This document shows, one piece after another, positions 15,516-21,367 of a stretch of 21,367 nt of DNA. Source of the DNA: Desulfobacteraceae bacterium (GTDB lineage: Bacteria > Desulfobacterota > Desulfobacteria > Desulfobacterales > JAABRJ01); NCBI GenBank assembly GCA_011390985.1, contig JAABRJ010000488.1, forward strand, positions 1-21,367. Reading direction: 5' to 3'. The translations under genes were made by a program, and so were the position numbers. Every line of letters starts with the position of its first letter. Position 1 is the first letter of the stretch. The notes beneath the pieces were generated by a model that was not told the DNA's origin, did not search any database, and was given only the letters and a program-made list of their open reading frames with translations.

Positions 15516-15742
15516 ATCGTCGCTCCTTTTACAGGCAAAATGTTGGTTGCAGTGTTTTTGGGTTGACAGGATCAATATAAAACACACCGGACAAAAATCA
15601 CCGCTGCAATCCGCTTGGGATCAGAAAAGCACAGGGTGGCCGTTAACAAGCATTTTGGCGGGGCTTTTTCGAAGGGATCGGATCGGGCAAAAAAGACAGG
15701 AGGGCGCACCGGCAGGGGGCCGGGGCAGGCCGGACGGCCGCT

Positions 15743-18259
15743 TTATCCGGCCTTGCGGGGTTTGGCGCGGCGGGTGGCCGGGGCCTGCAGCGGGTCGTCC
15801 GGCCACGGGTGGCGCGGGTAGCGGCCGCGCATCTCCTTTTTGACGGTCTGGTAGGCGTTTTGCCAGAAATGGGCCAGGTCCCGGGTGACCTGCAGGGGCC
15901 GACCCGCCGGGGAGAGCAGGTGCAGGACAACCGGCAACCGCCCGTCGGCCACGGCGGGGGTGGCGGCCGCGCCGAACATCTCCTGAATGCGCACCGCCAG
16001 CACCGGCGGGTCCTGGCTGTAGTCGACGGGCAGACGCGATCCGCCGGGCACCGTCAGGTGGGCAGGCGCCAGGAGGTCCACCCGGCGACGCTGGCCCCAG
16101 CTGAGCCGGCCTTCCAGCGCCTGCTTCAAGGCCGCCGGCTTGAGGTCCTTCAGGCGCATCAGGCCGGAAAGCGACGGCCCAAGCCAGAGCGCCAGGGCCT
16201 CCAGCAAGACCGGATCCGAAAAATCCGGCCAGGAGGCGCCCTCGCCTGCGGCAAAGCGCCCTGCAAAAAGGACCCGCTCGCGCCAGCATTTCAGCGCCGG
16301 CGTCCACGGCAGGCAGTCCAGCCCAGTTTGCCTGATGCCGTCCAGCAGCACCGCCTGTACCCGCCCGGTGTCAGGCGCCGCCGACGGCCGGCTGGCGAGC
16401 ACCAGGGCCCCCAATTGGTCCACCTGCCGGACCGTCACCGCCTGCCGGCCGGGATCCCAGGAGACCTCTTGATTCCGGCGGATCCGGTCGCCGAACTGCT
16501 CCCGCAGGGTGGATTCGTCGTATCCGGCCGCCAGAAAAACGCGCGCATCACGCCGGTCGCCGTCCAGGTGCGCGGCCACCACGTAGTCGGCTGCGGCCAG
16601 CGGTTCGGCCGGGTCGAAGACCGCCCCGCGGCCGCAGACCAGCAGAAAGCGTCCCTCGCCCGCCGGGCGACGGCGGGCCACGCGCTCGGGATAGGCCCAG
16701 GCGAGAAGCCGCCCGAGGCCGCGGCGGCTTTGGCAGTGCGCGCCGACCTTCAGCCGGCGGCGCAGCTGAGCGGCCGCCAGCAGAATCTGCCGGCCGGCGG
16801 CCGGGTCGAACTCGGCCCCGCGCAGGGCCCGGCCCGCCGCCAAGGCTTCAAGGGCATCGATGCGCAGCTGCAGGTCGCTGTCGCCCTGCCCGGGCGGAAA
16901 GCGCAGGGGATCGCGCTCGCTGAGGGTTGCGGCCAGGAGGGCGGCCAGCGGCCCCTGCCCTTCGGCCGCGGCCATCAGCAGCATGTGGGCCAGGCGCGGA
17001 TGAACGGGCAGCTCGGCCATGGCGCGGCCGTGGGCGGTTACCCGGCCGTGGACGTCAAGCGCCCCCAAGGCGGCCAGCAGCTCCCGGGCTTCCGCGAACG
17101 CCGCCGGCGGGGGCGGGTCCAGCCAGGGCAGCGCTGCGGGCGCCGCCACGCCCCACAGGGCGAGCTCCAGCGCAAGCCGGGCCAGGTCCGTCTCCAGGAT
17201 TTCGGCCGGGCTGAAGGCCGCCAGGGTGGCGTCGGTTTCGGCGGCCCACAGCCGGTAGCAGACCCCCGGTTCGCTCCGGCCGGCGCGGCCCCGCCGCTGT
17301 TCGGCGGCGGCCCGCGAAATCCTGCGGGTGGTCAGGCGGGTCATCCCGCTGGCCACGTCGAAGCGCGGGCCGCGGCAAAACCCGCTGTCCACCACCACCC
17401 GCACCCCCTCGATGGTGAGGCTGGTTTCCGCGATGTTGGTGGCCAGGACCACCTTGCGGCGGCCGGGCGGCGCCGCTTCGACGGCCCGGTCCTGCGCCGC
17501 CCGGGGAAGGTTGCCGTAAAGCGCATGGGTCTCCCATTCGGGCCCCAGGCCGGCGTCTTGGACGAGCGCCGCAACCCGCCGGATCTCTCCGGCGCCGGGC
17601 AGAAAAACCAGGATGCTGCCCTCCTCGCGGCGCGCCGCCAGCTGCACGGCCGCAGCCGTCGCACGCTCGACGGAAAGGTCCGGCCGCGGCGGCAGGTAGG
17701 CGGTGCGCACCGGCCAGGTGCGGCCGTTGCAGGTGAGCACCGGCGCGCCGCCCAGCAGGCGGGCCAGCGGCTCGACCTCCAGGGTGGCGGACATCACCAC
17801 CAGGCGCAGCGCCTCGTTCAACGCCGTCTGCAGATCCAGGCAGAGCGCCAGGGCCAGGTCGCCGTCGAGGCTGCGCTCGTGAAATTCGTCGAAGATCACC
17901 GCGCCCACCCCCTCCAAGGCCGGGTCGCGCTGCAGCATGCGGGTCAGGACGCCCTCGGTGACGACCTCGATGCGGGTCTCCGGACCCACCCGGCTGTCCA
18001 GGCGCACCCGGTAGCCGACGATTTGCCCCACTTGCTGACCCATCTGGCGGGCCATGTAGTCCGCCGCCCGCCGGGCCGCCAGGCGCCGGGGCTCCAGCAG
18101 GACCAGGCGTTTGCCCGCCAGCCAGGCTTCCGTCAAAAGGGCCGGCGGCACCCGGGTGGTTTTGCCGGCCCCGGGGGGCGCCTGCAGTACCACGCGGCGA
18201 TGACCCCGTAGCGTCTGCTTGAGGTCGGCTAAAATTATGTCAACCGGGAGTGCTGCCAT
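15743..18259 (-). CDS. hrpB: HrpB-type ATP-dependent DExH helicase
   Basis: A large DEAH/RHA-family helicase of 838 residues, close to HrpB length; the family's cellular role in most bacteria is unknown. Motifs in order are Walker A APPGAGKTT (27-35), LLEPRRLAARRAA (54-66), DEFHERS (124-130), SAT (157-159), SILVFLPGAGEIRR, ATNIAETSLTIEGVRVVVDSG (273-293) and motif VI QRRGRAGR (321-328). The C-terminal HrpB region contains RMKDLKPAALKQ-like LMRLKDLKPAALKQALEG and RYPRHPWPDDP near the end. I prefer the ATG at 18259 (MAALPVDIILADL) because the family similarity starts there; the 39-codon upstream extension is unlike the family, though no strong ribosome site marks either. It lies 150 bases after a zinc-ribbon gene on the same strand. 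Confidence 0.93.
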   Translation of the reverse strand: MAALPVDIILADLKQTLRGHRRVVLQAPPGAGKTTRVPPALLTEAWLAGKRLVLLEPRRLAARRAADYMARQMGQQVGQIVGYRVRLDSRVGPETRIEVVTEGVLTRMLQRDPALEGVGAVIFDEFHERSLDGDLALALCLDLQTALNEALRLVVMSATLEVEPLARLLGGAPVLTCNGRTWPVRTAYLPPRPDLSVERATAAAVQLAARREEGSILVFLPGAGEIRRVAALVQDAGLGPEWETHALYGNLPRAAQDRAVEAAPPGRRKVVLATNIAETSLTIEGVRVVVDSGFCRGPRFDVASGMTRLTTRRISRAAAEQRRGRAGRSEPGVCYRLWAAETDATLAAFSPAEILETDLARLALELALWGVAAPAALPWLDPPPPAAFAEARELLAALGALDVHGRVTAHGRAMAELPVHPRLAHMLLMAAAEGQGPLAALLAATLSERDPLRFPPGQGDSDLQLRIDALEALAAGRALRGAEFDPAAGRQILLAAAQLRRRLKVGAHCQSRRGLGRLLAWAYPERVARRRPAGEGRFLLVCGRGAVFDPAEPLAAADYVVAAHLDGDRRDARVFLAAGYDESTLREQFGDRIRRNQEVSWDPGRQAVTVRQVDQLGALVLASRPSAAPDTGRVQAVLLDGIRQTGLDCLPWTPALKCWRERVLFAGRFAAGEGASWPDFSDPVLLEALALWLGPSLSGLMRLKDLKPAALKQALEGRLSWGQRRRVDLLAPAHLTVPGGSRLPVDYSQDPPVLAVRIQEMFGAAATPAVADGRLPVVLHLLSPAGRPLQVTRDLAHFWQNAYQTVKKEMRGRYPRHPWPDDPLQAPATRRAKPRKAG

Positions 18260-18409
18260 GCGGGTACCGGCGATCTGAGGGGGGCAGAGGCATCGGTGGA
18301 TTTTGGTTACCGGCGCGGGCGCCACGGTGCAATCACCCGTGAACGATTTCCTTCGCGTTCGGCCGTGCGCCGACATGCGCGGGGCGTTGCGGGCGGTCCT
18401 GGGAGCGCG

Positions 18410-18868
18410 TCAGCGCTTTTCAAGGGCGGCCGATATTTCCGCCACCCTTCGGGAGATATCGCGCACCGTCATGCGGCGCTGATCGATCCACCATTTGGCA
18501 TCCGCTTTTTCGCGCCACGCGTCGCGAAACTGGTCAAAAGCCATTGCCGAGAGCGCCTTTTGACTTTCATCTTCAAATTTGAGGGTTTTTTGGAGGTAGT
18601 CGAGCTTGTTGATCAGCTCCGCCCGGAGCTTCTCGGCCCAGGGAACCTGTTTCGGGGTGCCCTGCAGGGCTGGAAACCCGCTGGATTCCTGCGCCCCTGC
18701 CAGTTTTGCGGCCTGCTGGCGGGCATATTCCTGTTTACACGCTTCGCAATACCAGTCCTTTTTGTCCACCAGAAACAGATTTTTCTCGTGGCTCCCGAAA
18801 AGATGAACCGTGAAGCGCGTGCGGCAAGTGCGGCATTTGACGCTGTAAGTGCTGATGTCGTCGGTCAT
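18410..18868 (-). CDS. Zinc-ribbon protein of unknown function, 152 aa
   Basis: I do not recognise a named family. Residues 8-50 form a likely treble-clef or zinc-ribbon with Cys12 and Cys15 (KCRTC) and Cys41 and Cys44 (WYCEACKQEY). The rest is mainly helical and charged: a probable amphipathic or coiled stretch at about 75-110 (AEKLRAELINKLDYLQKTL) and a Trp-rich segment (DAWREKADAKWWIDQRR). There is no signal peptide, so it should be cytoplasmic. It follows the FmdE-family gene by 46 bases on the same strand with no visible terminator, so the two may be co-transcribed; the helicase gene lies further downstream. The ATG at 18868 has only a weak ribosome site. Confidence 0.75.
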   Translation of the reverse strand: MTDDISTYSVKCRTCRTRFTVHLFGSHEKNLFLVDKKDWYCEACKQEYARQQAAKLAGAQESSGFPALQGTPKQVPWAEKLRAELINKLDYLQKTLKFEDESQKALSAMAFDQFRDAWREKADAKWWIDQRRMTVRDISRRVAEISAALEKR

Positions 18869-18914
18869 TTAAATTCCATGGCGGGTGAAATCCCGGCGCG
18901 TCCCGGGCATTGCT

Positions 18915-19610
18915 TCAGCGGCTGCGGTCTGCCACGCCGCCGTCGGAGGGCACGTAAGGGGCCTCGCCCTGACAGCCCTTGCAGATGCCGCCGGCCGAAA
19001 GCGGATAAGGCTCCCCGCAGGCGGGACAGGTCGCGATTTGGCCCTTGCTGTGTTTGCCCAGGAAGCGGGGCTGGACCCGGACCGTGCGGACCGCAAGGAT
19101 CTGTTCCCCCGCCGCCCGGATTTCCGCCTGAAGGCGGCCGGCATCCTGCTCTTGCTTGGGTTTGCGTTTGTAGAGCCAGCCGTAAAATTCAGGCCAGTCC
19201 TGCAGTTTCGCGGGATCGATGAAAACCCGCACGCCGCTGCCCTCCGTCTTGTCGTAGAGCGCCAGTGCAAAGCGCCCCAGATCGACGATCTGCAGCCAGC
19301 CGTTGCCGATGGTGCAGGGGGTCAGGAGTTGGACGGCGTCGGGAAGGCAGCTGCGGGTTTCGCAAATGGCGTCAAAAATCACGTCGCGCGGCAGGCGCGC
19401 CAGCGCAAGGCTCACCATCTTGACGCCGATCACCAGTCCGGGGGCCGGGTGGCCGTGAAACCCACGGATCAACTCCAGGGCCTGGTCATAGGTGAAACGG
19501 TGCCCGCTGCCATCGCGGCACCAGCTGTCCTGGGCGGGGAAGGGGTCGGCAAGATCCTGGCCAAACCGGTTTCGCTCCGGCCCTGGATTGCTGGGGTGCA
19601 TTGGTTTCAT
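18915..19610 (-). CDS. FmdE-family protein with C-terminal zinc ribbon
   Basis: A 231-residue protein of the formylmethanofuran dehydrogenase subunit E (FmdE) family. Family signatures are clear: FHGHPAPGLVIGVKM (51-65), then ETRSC followed by LPDAVQLLTPCTIGNG (84-104) with Cys88 and Cys99, and VDLGRFALALYD. A C-terminal treble-clef zinc ribbon has CPACGEPY (Cys195, Cys198) and CKGC (Cys210, Cys213). In methanogens FmdE co-purifies with formylmethanofuran dehydrogenase, but bacterial homologues lack that context and their role is unsettled, with metal or molybdopterin-linked chemistry suggested. No formylmethanofuran or molybdopterin gene is visible here. The ATG at 19610 has GAGGAG very close upstream; an ATG three codons later is spaced better. 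Confidence 0.88.
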   Translation of the reverse strand: MKPMHPSNPGPERNRFGQDLADPFPAQDSWCRDGSGHRFTYDQALELIRGFHGHPAPGLVIGVKMVSLALARLPRDVIFDAICETRSCLPDAVQLLTPCTIGNGWLQIVDLGRFALALYDKTEGSGVRVFIDPAKLQDWPEFYGWLYKRKPKQEQDAGRLQAEIRAAGEQILAVRTVRVQPRFLGKHSKGQIATCPACGEPYPLSAGGICKGCQGEAPYVPSDGGVADRSR

Positions 19611-19636
19611 GGCTCCTCGTGTTTTCCGCCGGCCGC

Positions 19637-19789
19637 GATGACTTCTCGGCAAAGCTCTTTGAAATTTTATAAAAATCTCCAGCGGTCCGCACCATTCTGG
19701 ACATCGGCTGCGGCTCGGGAGGTGCCAGCCTATAGCTGGCCGCGCAGTGCCCCGGCAGCCCGTCGGCCGCGGTCATTTTTTCCAGGCAC
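19637..19789 (+). pseudogene. Decayed fragment of a class I SAM-dependent methyltransferase gene
   Basis: Reading the plus strand from 19637 gives DDFSAKLFEIL, a stop, KSPAVRTILDIGCGSGGASL, a second stop, then LAAQCPG. ILDIGCGSGG is the textbook SAM-binding motif I, in the right distance from an N-terminal helix and followed by a Leu-Ala-x-x-Cys-Pro-Gly stretch as in many small methyltransferases. Two in-frame stops (TAA at 19670-19672, TAG at 19733-19735) and the loss of everything after motif I show a dead remnant. The similarity fades before the CBS gene's 3' end. It fills the whole spacer between fmdE and the CBS gene. A chance match is possible but unlikely for this motif length. Confidence 0.55.
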
Positions 19790-20677
19790 CTACACCCCCG
19801 CCAATATCCGGCTGGCCACACAGGCTTTGCATGTCCCGGAACGAAAGCGGGCGGCATCGGACAGCGACAACACCCCGACCACGGCAGGGGCATCTGCAGC
19901 GGTGATGAAAAGCCGCTGGACATCTTTCAGCAGCATCTGCTGGATCGCTTCGGCGAGCAGCGCCTCGGCACTGCAGGCGGCCACCGGCGCGGTCATGACG
20001 CTTTCGGCGGCGGCGCTGGTCGGCACCCCGTGCAGGTAGGCCACCATGAGGTCGGTTTTGGAGACGACGCCGGCGGGCGCGCCCGGCGCACTTGCAACCA
20101 AAACCGCCCCAAAACGGTGGGAGGAAAGCATCTCGATCACCATTTCGATCGGGTCGTTGGGATTACAGGCGGCCGCCAGCGGGCTCATCACGTCCCGGAC
20201 CGCCAGGCGGGGCAATGCCGCATCCGGCTTTTTGGCTTTTCGGCGGCTTTGAGCGCAGAAGCGACAATAGCGGTAAAGCAGCCCGACGATATCCGCAAAC
20301 CCGATGACCCCGACGGCTTCCGCGGGCCTCGCGCCGTGAACGTAGAGCCGGTGGATCCCGTCTTGCTGCATCAGGTTGAGCGCATCCTCCAGCCCGTCAT
20401 CCGGGTAGCAAAACCGCGGAGGCCCGGCGAGGATGTCCGCCAGGGCGGTTTCAAGGGGCAGGCCGGCGTAGTAGGCACCCATGAGATCGGTCCTGGACAC
20501 CACCCCGGCCGGACGGCCTGCCGGATCGTCCACCAGCAGCGCATTGCACTTGTACTTGACCATGCGCCGGATGCAGGCCGCGATCGCACCGTCGGCAGCC
20601 ATGCGGTGCACGTTGCGGCGCATGGCGTCCTTGACCTGCAGGCCGGTCAGCACGCTTCGCTGTTCCACGATGGGCAT
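19790..20677 (-). CDS. Duplicated CBS-domain (double Bateman module) protein with CxxC tails
   Basis: A 295-residue cytoplasmic protein made of four CBS domains, i.e. two Bateman modules that usually bind adenine nucleotides. The halves start at about 14 (LQVKDAM) and 158 (LAVRDVM). They share GVVSRTDLMGAYYAGLP (58-74) and GVVSKTDLMVAYLHGVP (203-219), and each ends after a GFADIVGLL/SLSDAARF strand-helix with a CxxC: CRFC at 138-141 and CKAC at 283-286. The 144-145 residue offset shows internal duplication. The cysteines could bind a metal or iron-sulfur centre or form redox disulfides. No effector domain is attached, so it probably regulates a partner. It lies 44 bases downstream of another CBS gene and probably shares its transcript. 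AAGAAGGTG precedes the ATG. Confidence 0.88.
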   Translation of the reverse strand: MPIVEQRSVLTGLQVKDAMRRNVHRMAADGAIAACIRRMVKYKCNALLVDDPAGRPAGVVSRTDLMGAYYAGLPLETALADILAGPPRFCYPDDGLEDALNLMQQDGIHRLYVHGARPAEAVGVIGFADIVGLLYRYCRFCAQSRRKAKKPDAALPRLAVRDVMSPLAAACNPNDPIEMVIEMLSSHRFGAVLVASAPGAPAGVVSKTDLMVAYLHGVPTSAAAESVMTAPVAACSAEALLAEAIQQMLLKDVQRLFITAADAPAVVGVLSLSDAARFRSGTCKACVASRILAGV

Positions 20678-20721
20678 GATTCACCTTCTTTGCTGCATGA
20701 GCCCGAAATCGGTTTCAGAGG

Positions 20722-21186
20722 TTAGGCGATGAACCTTCTCAACAGGTGATAGAAGACATCCGACCGGTAGACGATTCCCACGACGACGTCGCCATCGACG
20801 ACCGGCAGCCGCCGGATGTGGCGTTTGATCATCAAATCGACGATTATCAGAAGATGGGTATCCGGTTTGATCGTGACAACCTCCGTAGTCATGATGTCGG
20901 CGACGCGGATATTCTTGACGCGCTCGAGCAGCGCATCGAAAATCGGTTCGGGGTCGACGTCCTCGATTTCGCCCCAGATCTCCACGTGCTTGGGCTGGAG
21001 GAACAGCAGGATATCGTGCATCGAGAGCATGCCTGTCAGCCGCCCGCGGCTGTCGGTGACCATCATGCCGAAGATCTTCTTGCCCTCAGCGTCACTGGTG
21101 GCCTTGAAACGCCTGACCGCCGTGGCGATCGTGTCTTCGGGCTGCAGGCAGTGAAAACGGGTGTCCATCACGTCGCTTGCGATCAT
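20722..21186 (-). CDS. CBS-domain pair protein, 154 aa
   Basis: A stand-alone single Bateman module. The first CBS domain (about 1-62) begins MIASDVMDTRFHCLQPEDTI and has LTGMLSMHDILLFL. A linker rich in acidic residues (about 68-92, VEIWGEIEDVDPEPIFDALLERV) precedes the second (about 95-152, VADIMTTEVVTIKPDTHLL, RRLPVVDGDVVVGIVYRSD). Such proteins usually sense AMP, ATP or SAM and act on a partner. The ATG at 21186 is supported by AAGGAGG eight bases upstream; an in-frame start at 21222 would add 12 residues before that ribosome site. It is the first gene of a two-gene CBS set, both of which carry DVM/DIM-type domain openings. Confidence 0.9.
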   Translation of the reverse strand: MIASDVMDTRFHCLQPEDTIATAVRRFKATSDAEGKKIFGMMVTDSRGRLTGMLSMHDILLFLQPKHVEIWGEIEDVDPEPIFDALLERVKNIRVADIMTTEVVTIKPDTHLLIIVDLMIKRHIRRLPVVDGDVVVGIVYRSDVFYHLLRRFIA

Positions 21187-21327
21187 CGCAGACCTCCTTG
21201 CCTGAGGGTTTTGCAAAAACAAGCTGAAAACGGCGCACCCCGGCGGGCGGGTCCGGAAAAACCGCTCCCGGGCTCCCCGGCGGCTTTTCCCCCCGACGGC
21301 CGCCTTGACAACCTCGTGACGTCCAAT

Positions 21328-21355
21328 ATCTTACCATATTACCAATCGCGGCCAA
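21328..21355 (-). promoter_or_regulatory. Candidate promoter/operator of the CBS gene pair
   Basis: On the minus strand TTGGCC (21350-21355) lies 16 bases before TAAGAT (21328-21333, four of six to the -10). Overlapping it, TGGTAA occurs twice with an 8-base period on the minus strand (plus-strand TTACCATATTACCA at 21331-21344), which could be an operator. The promoter is about 140 bases before the first CBS start. The patch is AT-rich compared with its surroundings. Confidence 0.4.
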
Positions 21356-21367
21356 GGTTTATTCACG

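Noticed and set aside
15809..18211. An 800-codon open frame on the plus strand
   Set aside because: It is antisense to the well-supported hrpB gene and has a Gly/Gln/Arg/His-rich composition with no motif.
21178..21190. A 13-base palindrome (TGCGAT-C-ATCGCA) over the start codon of the 154-aa CBS gene
   Set aside because: The one-base loop cannot form an RNA hairpin, and the palindrome is explained by the codons Met-Ile-Ala after a GCG; chance is likely.

Overview
The window is GC-rich, about 21 kb, and reads as an ordinary bacterial chromosome segment. The gene mix suggests an anaerobic Desulfobacterota-type (deltaproteobacterial, sulfate-reducer-like) organism. It includes a FmdE-family protein, a Bateman (CBS) protein with CxxC tails, a small cysteine protein ending its core in CRNCDQG, a PnpS/PhoR-like kinase with PhoB, a short corrinoid adenosyltransferase, and polar amino-acid and peptide ABC uptake systems. 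That assignment is an inference from gene types and composition; no rRNA or universal marker is present. I saw no tRNA, rRNA, CRISPR array, insertion sequence or phage gene.

Layout. 1-1545 (minus): the 5' part of a PhoR/PnpS-like sensor kinase, running off the left edge, translationally coupled to its PhoB-like regulator. 1765-3043 (minus): a corrinoid adenosyltransferase and an antibiotic-biosynthesis-monooxygenase-fold protein, separated by a gene-free stretch holding a G-quadruplex motif. 3471-3854 (plus): ridA. 3953-6259 (minus): a complete polar amino-acid ABC importer in the order binding protein, permease, ATPase, with a 9-bp hairpin between the first two genes. 6580-6831 (minus): a small hypothetical gene with its own terminator-like hairpin and a long AT-rich, hairpin-containing upstream region. 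7463-8179 (plus): a spermidine-synthase-like methyltransferase. 8290-8478 (minus): a 62-residue four-cysteine protein.

8895-14370 (plus): a tightly packed five-gene Dpp/Opp-type peptide importer (binding protein, two permeases, two ATPases) behind a good extended -10 promoter, ending in a hairpin shared with the convergent msrAB. 14397-15515 (minus): an exported or membrane-anchored MsrA-MsrB fusion with few cysteines. 15743-18259 (minus): HrpB-type DExH helicase. 18410-19610 (minus): a zinc-ribbon protein behind an FmdE-family protein that has its own zinc ribbon. 19637-19789 (plus): a decayed fragment of a class I methyltransferase gene. 19790-21186 (minus): a two-gene CBS-domain operon, one single-module protein and one duplicated double-module protein in which each half ends in CxxC.

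The transporters and RidA point to amino-acid and peptide scavenging, and MsrAB to envelope oxidative repair. The right-hand block looks like nucleotide- and possibly metal-linked regulation. I found no convincing new multi-gene system. The items most worth a second look are the duplicated CBS-CxxC protein, the FmdE/zinc-ribbon pair, the four-cysteine miniprotein, the long leader region near 6832-7298 and the methyltransferase remnant.
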